From contig JAJDEU010000047.1 of NCBI GenBank assembly GCA_029259635.1, positions 1-64,000 on the forward strand: DNA of 64,000 bases. The letters run 5' to 3'. Under the pieces are notes generated by a model that searched no databases, was not told the origin of the DNA, and was given only the letters and a program-made list of their open reading frames with translations. Shown piece by piece: positions 23,737 to 32,535 of this stretch (position 1 is the first letter of the stretch; the number at the start of each line of letters is the position of its first letter). The translations under genes and the position numbers were made by a program. Origin of the DNA: Planctomycetota bacterium. GTDB lineage: Bacteria > Planctomycetota > UBA1135 > GCA-002686595.

Positions 23737-26700
23737 GTGGCTGAGGACCTGGTTGTCAAAATCGGTGCGGACGCGGACGACTTCGTCAAGGAGACGTCCC
23801 GCGCCCGCGACGCTTTTGGGCGCTTCTCGAAGAGCGTCGAAGACGACGCGAAGGACGCCACCCAGGCGTTCGCCCGCGTCAGCAGAAGCAGCAAGTCCCT
23901 CAGCCGTCAGATCGGCGACTCGTTCAAGGCGATCCAGAATGCGAGCAGGCGAGGTGGTGCCGGGGCCGCGTTCAAGACTCTGAACTCGGAGGTCGCCAAG
24001 GCGACCAAGGGGTTCGGAACGCTCCGGGGGGCGGCCTCCAAGGTTGGGCTCAGGGCTCTTGGCGGCGGTGCGACCGTCGCGCTCGAAGGGTTCAAGAAGC
24101 TCACGATCGCCGCGGGAGCACTCGGTGCAGTGCTCGCTGGGATCGGGATCAAGAGCGCGACGAGCTTCGCTAAGTTCGAGACCGCGTTCGCCCAGGTCAG
24201 GACGCTCCTTCCACCGACGTTCAAGGACGTGGAGGAGCTGGAGAAGGGCGTCAGGGATCTCTCGAAGCAATTCGGGACCGACCTGGTGGAGAACACGAGG
24301 GCGGCCTACCAGGCGATCAGCCAAGGGGCCGCGCCAGCTGAGACCGTCGCGTTCTTGGAGCAGGCCTTCAAGGCCGCGAGTGCCGGCGCGACTGGTTCCG
24401 TCGAGGCCGTCAACCTGCTGCTCGCCTCGCTGAACGCCTTCGGCGCTCCGATCCAAGAAGCCGGACGATTCAGCGACGTCTTCTTCAACACGATCGCAAA
24501 GGGCGCGACGACCGCCGAGGAGCTTTCGGCGTCGATCGGTCAGATCGCCCCGATCGCCAACGCGGCCGGCGTCAGCTTCGAAGAGGTGACGGCCGCCCTG
24601 GCCGCGCTCACACTCGGCGGCGTCAACACCGCGGAGGCGTCCACCCAGCTCAAGAACACGATCGCCGGGATCGTCAGTCCTTCCGGTGAGGCTGCGGCTG
24701 CGCTGGAGGAGATCGGTGTCAACGCGAAGCTCCTTCGCGAGCAAGGGCTTGAGGAGGCGTTCAAGCGACTCGAAGAGGCGACCGGCGGAAGCCTCGACGC
24801 GCTCACCAAGTTCTTGCCGAACATTCGTGCGGCCCAGGGTGGCGCTTCGCTTGCCGGTGGGCAGTTCGAGAACTTCAACAAGATCCTGGCGTCAAACCGG
24901 GACGCGCTCGGGAGGACGGGCGAGGCTGCCGGGAAGACCGGGGCGACCCTCTCCAAGTCGTTCGGTCGGCTCTCGGCAACGATCAACGACGCGTTCGTCT
25001 CGATCGGCAAACTCCTCTCGACAGCACTCGGGCCTGGGCTGGACTCGGTCACGGACTTCGTCGACGCCGCCCAGGGCGAGATCGAGCTTCTTGCTCAGGC
25101 GTTCGAGTCGACGTTCGGCAACGAGATCGCCGCCTTCTTCGACAGCCTCAAGGGAGAATCGGAGACCGCCGGGACCGTGGTCGGCACCGCCCTGCGCGCG
25201 ATCGGGGAAGGCCTCTTCTCGCTCTCCGAGTTCATTGAGGACAACAAGAGCGCGATCGCCACCTTCGGGACCCTCTATCGTGCTCAGCTCGCGATCGCCG
25301 AGGGTGCGATCGCAGCCGTCGCACTCGTGGCTGGTGGGCTCGCGAAGGCCCTCACGGTCTTGCTCGGAGTCGGCGCGTCGGTCGCCTCGATCTTCTCGGA
25401 CGAGGTCGCCACGGGGTTCCGAGAGGCAAGCGATCTCGCGAACAGCCTCGGCGACACGCTGGTCGACTTCAGCGCGGACCGATTCGTCGGCGCGTTCGAC
25501 GGGCTGAGCGAACTCGACGAGACGTTCGACTCGATCAAGAGCGCGGCCGAGGGTGCGTCGACCGGGCTGGATTCAGCGGCTCGCGGCGCGCAGAGGCTCG
25601 GCGACTCGGTCGACGACCTGTCGGCGAAGCAGGACGCTGCGGCGGCGTCCCAGCGCATGGCCACCAACGCACGCGAGGCGGCGGCTGCAGCCTCGGTCAA
25701 GCAGGCAATCGCGACCGGGAACCTGACGGCACTGAGCAAGGAGGCCTCTGGCGCGACCAGCGGACTCTCGCGCGAGGTGGACGCTGCTGGCGAGTCGGCG
25801 GACAGGACTTCCTCGAAGCTCGACGCGCTCGGGGCAGCGACACGCAGGACCGCAGACGGCCAGCGCGAACTCACGAGCGCCCTGGAGATCTTCAACGAGA
25901 CGACGCGGATCGGCCTCCAGGCAGAGCTTGGCCGGCGGATCGAAAGCCTGGCCGTCACGAGCGAGAACGTCTCCGGGCGAGTCGCCGACGCCTTCCGTAT
26001 TGTGGATACGGTTCTCAAGGGCCAGTTCCGCGAGGCCGGCGAGGAAGCCGTCGAGACGTTCGCCAGGACCGGCGAGGCAAGCGCAGCGTTCGCAGACCGG
26101 ATCCGTGCGCTGGAGAACATTCAGGTCACGTTCCTCGACGCCTCGGTGTTCGACGGGTTCATTGAGGCGAGCGGTAAGACCTCGGCGATCCTCCAGAACT
26201 TCCGTGGCGAGACGCTCGAAACGTTCCAGGTGATCTCCAACGTCCTGACGGGCGACTTCCGCAAGGCCGGGGACGAGCTGGTCAAGTCCTTCGCTCGCGG
26301 AAAGGTCTCCTCGCGAGAGTTCAGGACCGAGGTCGAAAGGCTCGCCTCGCTTCAGCTTGGGTTCGACGAGCTGTTCCGCGACGTCAACTCGCTGGCGGAC
26401 GGGTTCGAGAGCCTGCGGGACCAGGTCGAAGAGGCAGAGGGCATTCTCGGGTCGGAGCTCAGGGACTCGGTCCAGCAGGCGAAGGAGGCGTTCGAGGAGG
26501 GCAAGATCAGCCTGGACGACTACCTCGGGGCGATCCGCCAGGCCGGCGACGCCTCGCGCGAGTTCTCAGACCTCAGCGAGACGCAGCTGGTTGCGTTCAA
26601 GAAGGTCCGAGAGGAGAACGAGGAGCTTGCGGACACGATCCTCGATCTCGCAAAGAACCTGGACGGCAGCCTGATCCCTGCCTTCGAGGACTACCTCAAG

Positions 26701-27690
26701 GCAGTCAACCAGGACGGCCTCGCGACGAAGGACCTGGGCAAGGCTCTCGACGACCTGAAGAAGAAGAACGAGGACCTGACGAAGGCGACCAAGGAGACCT
26801 CCGCGGCGCAGCGCGACAACGCGAGCGCCGCCAACGAGGCGCGGTCGGCGCAGGAGCAATACGAGGACGCGCTCGACGGACTCCGGGACGCGTTCGAGCA
26901 GGTCAACGCTCAGCAGCAATTGCAGTTCGAGCTTCTCGCTGTCGGGAAGGAGAACTACTTCGACGCGGCGACCGGTGTGAAGCTCTTGAACGAGGGGAAC
27001 GTCAACCTCTTCAACAGCACCAACAAGCTCGGCGCAGCCCTGGACGACGTCGGAAAGGAGAAGCTCTCGATCCTGACGCGAGGGCTCGCGAGTGGAACGC
27101 TGAGCACCGATCAGTTCCGCAGCGCCGTCAAGCAGCTCGCCCAGGAGTTCGGCGTCCTGGCCGATCAGGCAGAGCGCAGCAACGCGCGGATCCAGAAGGC
27201 CTTCTCCGGGAGCAATCGCCTCAGTGCCTTCGGGTCTCCTGGTGGAATCCAATTCGATTCGTTCGGGAAGGCCGACGCTGGCGCGAGCGTCTTCGGGACG
27301 CGCCGGGTCACCGGGTCCAGCAACTTCCAGAGCGAAGAGGAGGCTCGCCTCGGAGCGCAGCTGGGCCTCGGCCCCAAGGCCCTGCGTCAGCGCCTCGCGC
27401 GGCAGGGGTTCGTGGACGGCGGCCCCGTCCTGTCGACAGGGCGTCCGGACGTCGAGGCCGGCGAGTTTGTCCTCTCCCAGCGCGGCCTCTCGGACTTCGG
27501 GAAGCTCGTCGCGACCCTGCTCAACAGCGGGCGTGGGTCGACGGTCGTCAACCAGACCAACACGTTCCCGATCAACGGCGTCACGCCAGAGGGGAGCGGT
27601 GGCGACATGGTCAACGAGCTGGCTTTCAAGCTGCGTCCAGCCCTCGATCGCGCTGGTAGACTCGCTGCGAGCAGGAGTCCGATCCGTTGA
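23737..27690 (+). CDS. Tail tape measure protein, TP901 type (1317 aa)
   Basis: The GTG lies three bases after the chaperone stop. The protein sets tail length and is ejected with DNA. Residues about 150-340 carry the TP901-type core (LSKQFGTDLVENTRAAYQAI, then LGGVNTAEASTQLKNTIAGI). A hydrophobic stretch near 127-140 and a longer one near 518-553 (AIAAVALVAGGLAKALTVLL) could enter the host membrane. Most of residues 550-1180 are coiled coil. Near the C-terminus FVDGGPVLSTGRPDVEAGEF is usual in this family. At roughly 1.5 angstrom per residue the tail would be near 200 nm. Confidence 0.9.
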   Translation: MAEDLVVKIGADADDFVKETSRARDAFGRFSKSVEDDAKDATQAFARVSRSSKSLSRQIGDSFKAIQNASRRGGAGAAFKTLNSEVAKATKGFGTLRGAASKVGLRALGGGATVALEGFKKLTIAAGALGAVLAGIGIKSATSFAKFETAFAQVRTLLPPTFKDVEELEKGVRDLSKQFGTDLVENTRAAYQAISQGAAPAETVAFLEQAFKAASAGATGSVEAVNLLLASLNAFGAPIQEAGRFSDVFFNTIAKGATTAEELSASIGQIAPIANAAGVSFEEVTAALAALTLGGVNTAEASTQLKNTIAGIVSPSGEAAAALEEIGVNAKLLREQGLEEAFKRLEEATGGSLDALTKFLPNIRAAQGGASLAGGQFENFNKILASNRDALGRTGEAAGKTGATLSKSFGRLSATINDAFVSIGKLLSTALGPGLDSVTDFVDAAQGEIELLAQAFESTFGNEIAAFFDSLKGESETAGTVVGTALRAIGEGLFSLSEFIEDNKSAIATFGTLYRAQLAIAEGAIAAVALVAGGLAKALTVLLGVGASVASIFSDEVATGFREASDLANSLGDTLVDFSADRFVGAFDGLSELDETFDSIKSAAEGASTGLDSAARGAQRLGDSVDDLSAKQDAAAASQRMATNAREAAAAASVKQAIATGNLTALSKEASGATSGLSREVDAAGESADRTSSKLDALGAATRRTADGQRELTSALEIFNETTRIGLQAELGRRIESLAVTSENVSGRVADAFRIVDTVLKGQFREAGEEAVETFARTGEASAAFADRIRALENIQVTFLDASVFDGFIEASGKTSAILQNFRGETLETFQVISNVLTGDFRKAGDELVKSFARGKVSSREFRTEVERLASLQLGFDELFRDVNSLADGFESLRDQVEEAEGILGSELRDSVQQAKEAFEEGKISLDDYLGAIRQAGDASREFSDLSETQLVAFKKVREENEELADTILDLAKNLDGSLIPAFEDYLKAVNQDGLATKDLGKALDDLKKKNEDLTKATKETSAAQRDNASAANEARSAQEQYEDALDGLRDAFEQVNAQQQLQFELLAVGKENYFDAATGVKLLNEGNVNLFNSTNKLGAALDDVGKEKLSILTRGLASGTLSTDQFRSAVKQLAQEFGVLADQAERSNARIQKAFSGSNRLSAFGSPGGIQFDSFGKADAGASVFGTRRVTGSSNFQSEEEARLGAQLGLGPKALRQRLARQGFVDGGPVLSTGRPDVEAGEFVLSQRGLSDFGKLVATLLNSGRGSTVVNQTNTFPINGVTPEGSGGDMVNELAFKLRPALDRAGRLAASRSPIR

Positions 27691-28172
27691 CCGACATGCG
27701 CCTGACCGCTGACGTCCCTGGCCGGGGAGAGATCTCGATCACGATCTCGTCGCCCGAGTGGGGAGATACCCTGCGCCTCGGCCGCGAGCAACAGGTCGGG
27801 CAGACGGAGGCCGGCGTCCAGTTCCGCCAGGACCAGGGCGTGGACCTGGAGTTCTACGAGGCGACCTTCACGGACCTGAACCTCTGCGAGCGCGCGGACA
27901 TTGAGGCGTTCTTCGACGCCGACGGTGTCAACAAGCGAGAGCTGCCGTTCACCCTGGAGGCGATCAACAACACCTCGCTCGGGTTCGTCGTCGGGACCGG
28001 CCAAGGCCTCTCGACGCTCGACGGGCTCAAGACCGGCGACGTGACCGTCCCCGAAACCGCTGTGTTTGGACTCGTCCGCCTGGACCAGTCGGAGATCCAG
28101 TTCGCAGCCACCCCGGGTGGGCGTTACACTACTAGCCTTCGTTTCAGATTTGAGAAGCAACCAGCCTGCTAA
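27687..28172 (+). CDS. Putative minor tail protein after tape measure (161 aa)
   Basis: The start is TTG 27687, overlapping the tape measure stop (TTGA) with AGGAG nine bases upstream; an ATG at 27696 is the alternative. The protein is beta-rich with acidic loops (GVDLEFYEATFTDLNLCERA). A TGGTAGACT element lies at 27654-27662. In siphoviruses this place holds a distal or minor tail protein that caps the tube. No family is confirmed. Confidence 0.6.
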   Translation: MTDMRLTADVPGRGEISITISSPEWGDTLRLGREQQVGQTEAGVQFRQDQGVDLEFYEATFTDLNLCERADIEAFFDADGVNKRELPFTLEAINNTSLGFVVGTGQGLSTLDGLKTGDVTVPETAVFGLVRLDQSEIQFAATPGGRYTTSLRFRFEKQPAC

Positions 28173-28184
28173 GGAAGACTGACC

Positions 28185-28553
28185 ATGCCCGCAACGATCA
28201 ATTACAACCGTCCAGCTCTGGCACTCGTCAACGTGACCGGCATGGACATGACCCTGCTCTACGGCGAGAAGCCCGACGCCCCGGCGACCGTCGCGGGAAC
28301 CGGAACGACCGCTGCTGCGGACCTCCGGATCCAGGCCGACGCGGACGGTGGCGGCGCTGGCGGACCTGCCATTCAGGACCTGTTCAAGGTCGACGTCACC
28401 CCGTCGATCACCACCGACGGCAAGGCGACCTGCACGGTCGTCGTCACCCCCGTCGGCGGCGCAGGCGCGGACCTGACTCCGCAGACGCTCGCCGTCGAGC
28501 ACGGTGAAACCGTCGACGCTTGGCAAGCTGCCGCCGGCTTCCCCCGCGTCTAA
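28185..28553 (+). CDS. Putative tail-associated beta protein (122 aa)
   Basis: The ATG has AAGGAAGACTG upstream and a TACACT -10-like box further up near 28131. The protein is Gly/Ala/Thr-rich and mostly beta (TDGKATCTVVVTPVGGAGAD), compatible with a small tail or baseplate domain. No family is recognised. A large inverted repeat follows its stop. Confidence 0.6.
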   Translation: MPATINYNRPALALVNVTGMDMTLLYGEKPDAPATVAGTGTTAAADLRIQADADGGGAGGPAIQDLFKVDVTPSITTDGKATCTVVVTPVGGAGADLTPQTLAVEHGETVDAWQAAAGFPRV

Positions 28554-28581
28554 CCAGCTACACTTTCCGCAGGCGTAGAGG

Positions 28582-28633
28582 GCCCCGGGTAGGTATCGGC
28601 CACAGGTAACACCTGGCCTGTCCTGCCCGGGGC
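28582..28633. other. Nested inverted repeat (structured leader or terminator)
   Basis: GCCCCGGG (28582-28589) pairs with CCCGGGGC (28626-28633). Inside, AGG pairs with CCT, GGCC with GGCC, and CAGGT with ACCTG around an AAC loop, giving a nearly continuous long stem. It ends about 15 bases before ATG 28648. A TACACT box lies at 28558-28563. There is no T-tract; it may be an attenuator, operator or RNA processing site. Confidence 0.55.
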
Positions 28634-28647
28634 AGCGTAGGGGTCGC

Positions 28648-29169
28648 ATGGCTGCACAAGTTGAGGTTCGAGTCCTTCATGGAGGAGCCCCCGGTCTCGG
28701 GGTCGACGCCACGTCGCAGACTCTTCGCCTCAAGAAGGCAGACGACGACCTGCAGAACGCGCAGTTCCCCGTCGGGATCCCGACGGTCGGGACGAACTAC
28801 TCGTGGCGGAAGGTCACGGCCCTGGCCGTCGTCGCGGCTCCTGACAACCAGATCGGGAACGTCAGGTTCTTCTCGGACGGCGGGTCCCTCGGTGTCGGGC
28901 GCACGATACTGTTCAATAGGGCTGCGGCATACACCCAGCCGACAGCGGCCGACGAGTCCGTTGCGATCAGCGCCGTCGACGTGACGTCGCTGACCGACGT
29001 CGCGCCCGAGGTCCTGGTCCCTGGTCAGCTCGTCGACGACACCGACCCGGTCCCAACGTTGGGGGCCGGCCAGGACTACGTCGAGACGCAGCTGGCCGTC
29101 GACCCCACTGCGGGCGTCGGCAACAGCGCGGCGGCGATCGTCTGCCGCTACCGCTACAACGAGTCCTAG
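28648..29169 (+). CDS. Putative tail protein (173 aa)
   Basis: The ATG comes directly after a strong inverted repeat, with GTAGGGG as the likely ribosome binding site. The sequence is beta-rich (NYSWRKVTALAVVAAPDNQI, IGNVRFFSDGGSLGVGRTI) with a Thr/Asp/Val-rich second half, like beta-sandwich tail proteins. No family is recognised. Confidence 0.6.
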   Translation: MAAQVEVRVLHGGAPGLGVDATSQTLRLKKADDDLQNAQFPVGIPTVGTNYSWRKVTALAVVAAPDNQIGNVRFFSDGGSLGVGRTILFNRAAAYTQPTAADESVAISAVDVTSLTDVAPEVLVPGQLVDDTDPVPTLGAGQDYVETQLAVDPTAGVGNSAAAIVCRYRYNES

Positions 29170-29183
29170 CCAGAGGAGGCGAC

Positions 29184-29375
29184 GTGGACGAGAAGGTGTT
29201 GGCCGCCGCCAAGGCGGTCCTGAATGCCCACAAGAGCGACGACTGCACAGGCACCGCCGCAGCAGGAGTCGCGCTCGCGCACATGATCGTGCAGCGTGCT
29301 GACGCGAGGCCGTCTCGGTTCAGCTTCGATATCGAGGAGCCGGAGGAGAAGGCAGGGCCAACGGTCAAGCCGTGA
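29184..29375 (+). CDS. Small hypothetical protein (63 aa)
   Basis: The GTG has AGAGGAGG upstream. The protein begins with a helix (EKVLAAAKAVLNAHKS) and ends with a charged, Pro-containing tail. The 3' end overlaps the next GTG by four bases. No family is recognised. Confidence 0.65.
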   Translation: MDEKVLAAAKAVLNAHKSDDCTGTAAAGVALAHMIVQRADARPSRFSFDIEEPEEKAGPTVKP

Positions 29376-29764
29376 GCCCGGTCACCTGGTCTATCCTGTT
29401 TCCGACGGGAGAGATCAAGCAGGGCCGCGGACTCGTGCCGCCGCCAGGCTGGTTCAACGACGTCAAGGACTCCCTCGGCGTGGCGCTCCTCTTTGCTGGC
29501 TACCCTCCCGTCTACGCGATCAGGCCGACCTGCAGCAACGACGTCGACCGGGTCGTCTTCGCGGACGGCGGTCAGGCAGAGGCGGCGAGGTTCTGGGGAG
29601 TCCAGCCAGAGCCTGGATCGTCGGCCTGGTTTTACCCCAACGCGAAGGTGCTCGGACTCGGAAGGGACACGAGCGAGGTTGAGCGATTGATCGCATGCTT
29701 CCAGGGTAAGCTGGAGGCCGAGAGGGTTGCTGGTGGTCCAGATCAACGAGGTCGTCCCGAGTAG
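29372..29764 (+). CDS. Hypothetical protein (130 aa)
   Basis: The GTG overlaps the previous stop (GTGA). The protein has alternating strands and helices with Pro/Gly turns (GLVPPPGWFNDVKDSLGVAL). The last 13 codons overlap the start of the following IPT-domain gene. Function unknown; likely virion-related by position. Confidence 0.6.
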   Translation: MSPVTWSILFPTGEIKQGRGLVPPPGWFNDVKDSLGVALLFAGYPPVYAIRPTCSNDVDRVVFADGGQAEAARFWGVQPEPGSSAWFYPNAKVLGLGRDTSEVERLIACFQGKLEAERVAGGPDQRGRPE

Positions 29765-30650
29765 GTTCCAGGTCGGGGATCTGATCACGATCAGGGGCTT
29801 CGGCTTCTCGCCGACCTTCGGGTCGAACGAGGTCGCGATCGCCGGGATCCCGGAGCCTATCCAGAGCGAGAGCGCGACCGAGCTCCAGCTCTTCGTCCCG
29901 GCCGGGGTCCCTGCAGACGAGTATGTCTCTGTCGCAGTCTTCAGGTCGGACACGCTCGACAACGACGTTGGACAGGCTTGGAGCCAGGGTTCGACAGGCG
30001 GTCTCCGTGACGGATCGCAGGACATTCCGGGGCAGATCCCTGGCGAGACCGAGTCCTCGGACCCGACCCGCGTCGAGGACACGCCGCAGGCCCAGGACTA
30101 CGAGCGCATGGTCACGGCGCTGCAGCACCTCCTGCTCGACACGCTTGGGGCGGTCGGAGACGTCTTCGCGTCCGACGGGTCCGCGGTCGCGCCCCACCCG
30201 ATCGGAGCAGCTGGCCAGCGCCTCGGCGCGAACCCAGCGACGAGCACGGGCATGGAGTATGCAGCGATCGCGAGAGCGCAGACGCTCGCATGGGCTGGCC
30301 GCAAGCTGGCAGCGAACACCGTCGTCGACGCGATCACGGCCAACGGCGAGTCGAACGACACCTCGATCGTCACCGGCGTCCACATGGCTCCGCTGACCGG
30401 TAACGTCTACGCGGTCGTCGTCCTCTTCGCCGAAGGGGCCGCGGGTGACACGCTGGACCAGGTGATCATTCGGACGGCCGGCGCGATCACCTACAACTCG
30501 GGGACGGGGCTCGGGATCGTGCCAGGCGGATTCCACGTCGCGACCATGGCGCTCGCGGTGACGGTTGGGGTGACGACGATCGAGCTGGAGGTTCGGAAGC
30601 TCGGGACGAACGCCGACGGAGACTTCGTCGGCCACGTGGGTGTGCGCTAG
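29727..30650 (+). CDS. IPT/TIG-domain tail protein, paralogue 1 (307 aa)
   Basis: Start is TTG 29727 (GGAGG ten bases upstream) or GTG 29733. Residues about 5-75 form an IPT/TIG immunoglobulin-like domain (GDLITIRGFGFSPTFGSNEV, then QLFVPAGVPADEYVSVAV). A Pro/Ser linker and a short helix (QDYERMVTALQHLLLDTL) follow, then a C-terminal beta domain of about 150 residues. It is the first of three similarly built neighbours and probably part of the distal tail or fibre complex. Confidence 0.7.
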   Translation: MLVVQINEVVPSRFQVGDLITIRGFGFSPTFGSNEVAIAGIPEPIQSESATELQLFVPAGVPADEYVSVAVFRSDTLDNDVGQAWSQGSTGGLRDGSQDIPGQIPGETESSDPTRVEDTPQAQDYERMVTALQHLLLDTLGAVGDVFASDGSAVAPHPIGAAGQRLGANPATSTGMEYAAIARAQTLAWAGRKLAANTVVDAITANGESNDTSIVTGVHMAPLTGNVYAVVVLFAEGAAGDTLDQVIIRTAGAITYNSGTGLGIVPGGFHVATMALAVTVGVTTIELEVRKLGTNADGDFVGHVGVR

Positions 30651-31606
30651 TGGCCGCCGTCGTCTCGCTGATAACGCCAGGGCGAGGCCGCCCAGGCGAT
30701 CTCGCCACGGTCTTCGGCACCGGGTTCAACGTCACCGTCGGGCAGAACCAGGTGACCTTTGGCGGGATCCCTGCCGGCGTGAACCTCGCCACCGAAACTC
30801 AGCTGCAGGTCGTGATCCCAGGCGGGATCCCCGTCGACCAACATGTTCAGGTCGTCGTCACGAACCTCGCGGACCCGACCCCGGCTACCTGGTTCTGGTG
30901 GTCCAAGGACACGGTCGCGAACACGGCCGCCATGGTCCTCAGGCAGAAGATCCCTGGGAACGACGAGAAGCTCAGGGGGCTCGGCAGGTCGATCAAGAAC
31001 ATGAGCGTCGCGGAGGCTCGGTTCTTCGAGCGCCTCTCCTCGAAGATCGAGCTGATCCCAGATCTCCTCTCCGCGAAGGGCGACTTCTGCAGCCACGCAG
31101 CGGAAGCGCTCGGCCTCCGACGCGCCCCGGCCGGGACGGCAGGTCAGCCATTCGTCAGCGCCGTCTCTGACCTTGGTGGCCAGTTCCAGGGTAGGCAGTG
31201 CCAGACGCTGCAGTGGGGCGTCCTCCTTGACACTGCTCCGAGCCCGAGTGATCCACTGGACGACTACGGAGTCGCAGGCGGGAACGACAACTGCGCGTCG
31301 TTCATTAACAACGCGACGACGAAGGAGGTCGTGCTTCAGGCAGGGCAGCTCGCTCTCGTCTCAATGAGGGAGCGCGCCAGCGCGACGAGCCGGATCAACA
31401 GGATCCAGGTCCTGGTCGAAGGCGTCGTGGTCAAGGACCTGCAGAACGGTGACCCCGAGTTCCCCGGCCCTGGAATCAGGAACGGTCAGTCTCTGACCTT
31501 CTACCCAGGGACACAGGTCGACGCTGGCGATTCGGTGGAGGTCAGGGTCTTCCGCAACAACACGACGACGGCGTGCTTCGTGCTCGTCTACGCGCTGGTG
31601 GCCTGA
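30650..31606 (+). CDS. IPT/TIG-domain tail protein, paralogue 2 (318 aa)
   Basis: The GTG shares one base with the previous stop. Residues about 5-75 show the IPT pattern (GDLATVFGTGFNVTVGQNQV, then VVIPGGIPVDQHVQVVVTN), followed by Trp-rich WFWWSKD, a charged helical linker (SVAEARFFERLSSKIELIP) and a C-terminal beta domain. Domain order matches the genes on both sides. Confidence 0.7.
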   Translation: MAAVVSLITPGRGRPGDLATVFGTGFNVTVGQNQVTFGGIPAGVNLATETQLQVVIPGGIPVDQHVQVVVTNLADPTPATWFWWSKDTVANTAAMVLRQKIPGNDEKLRGLGRSIKNMSVAEARFFERLSSKIELIPDLLSAKGDFCSHAAEALGLRRAPAGTAGQPFVSAVSDLGGQFQGRQCQTLQWGVLLDTAPSPSDPLDDYGVAGGNDNCASFINNATTKEVVLQAGQLALVSMRERASATSRINRIQVLVEGVVVKDLQNGDPEFPGPGIRNGQSLTFYPGTQVDAGDSVEVRVFRNNTTTACFVLVYALVA

Positions 31607-31607
31607 A

Positions 31608-32531
31608 ATGCCTGTCACGATCAGCCCGCTTGGTCTCGGGAGGACCCGACGGACGAACCCAAGCCCACAGGTCACGATCAACGGGACCGGGTTCAGCGCA
31701 GCGAACAACTCGGTGTTCGTCGGCGGTAGCTCCGCGGCACCGATCGTCCAAGGCGTGACGCAGATCACGGTGAACCTCCCGGCACCGTTCAGCCTGGACA
31801 TTCTCGACGTTCGTTCGATCTTCGTCCCGGTGATCGTCGTGAACAACGACACCGGCGAGACGAGTGACGAGGCCTGGATCTGGATCAAGGGCGAGGCCGA
31901 AGAGGTCGCTGACGACGTGATCGACACCGCGATCCCAGGGCCGTTCGAGGTGACGTCGGCACCTGAGGTCCCGAGTCGGTTCGAGGCCAGGGACATGCAG
32001 CGGCTCGCTGCGCTGATCGAGTCGCTCCTGGTTCTCTCGCCAGGGAACGTCCTGGCTTGGGACGGCTCGAAGGTCGCGGAGCCGGCAGGCCTCAAGGGGA
32101 GCGGAGGCGGACAGGTCCTGCTCGTCGACGCCGCGGAGCCGACGGATCTTCGCTGGGGCTTCAAGCTCGACGCGTTCCTCAAGTTCGGACGGACCCTCAA
32201 CGCGAGCCAGGTCCTCAACCTGATCGCCTGCCAGTCCCAGCTTGCCTTCCCTGGTTCGGCCGGCGACGAGAATTGGGCGTTCGACGACGGGACGCTGGAC
32301 CTGATCGACCTGAAGGGGAGGGCGAGCGGAGGCGGGACGATCGTCCTGGTTCGGGTCCTCGTCGACGGAGTCCAGCAGTTCACCTCGGGCGCGATCTCGG
32401 TGATCAACTACACGCAGGCGATCAACGTGGCTGTCACCCAGGGCCAGCGAGTGGAGCTTGAGGTCACGGCAGGGCCCACCGCGTTCAGCGCGATCGCCGT
32501 CGTGGGCGGCATTCGGCTGCTGGTAGACTAG
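31608..32531 (+). CDS. IPT/TIG-domain tail protein, paralogue 3 (307 aa)
   Basis: The ATG lies one base after the previous stop. The N-terminus again has an IPT-like domain (PQVTINGTGFSAANNSVFVG), then WIWIKG where the others have Trp-rich turns, a helix (EARDMQRLAALIESLLVLSP) and a C-terminal beta domain (GTIVLVRVLVDGVQQF). The stop overlaps a TGGTAGACT element just before the hub gene. Likely a structural tail component. Confidence 0.7.
   Translation: MPVTISPLGLGRTRRTNPSPQVTINGTGFSAANNSVFVGGSSAAPIVQGVTQITVNLPAPFSLDILDVRSIFVPVIVVNNDTGETSDEAWIWIKGEAEEVADDVIDTAIPGPFEVTSAPEVPSRFEARDMQRLAALIESLLVLSPGNVLAWDGSKVAEPAGLKGSGGGQVLLVDAAEPTDLRWGFKLDAFLKFGRTLNASQVLNLIACQSQLAFPGSAGDENWAFDDGTLDLIDLKGRASGGGTIVLVRVLVDGVQQFTSGAISVINYTQAINVAVTQGQRVELEVTAGPTAFSAIAVVGGIRLLVD
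32521..32529 (+). promoter_or_regulatory. Extended -10-like element before hub gene
   Basis: TGGTAGACT overlaps the last codons of the upstream gene (GTA GAC TAG), so it may be chance. If used, transcription would begin close to ATG 32536, giving a nearly leaderless message. Confidence 0.3.
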
Positions 32532-32535
32532 GGCC

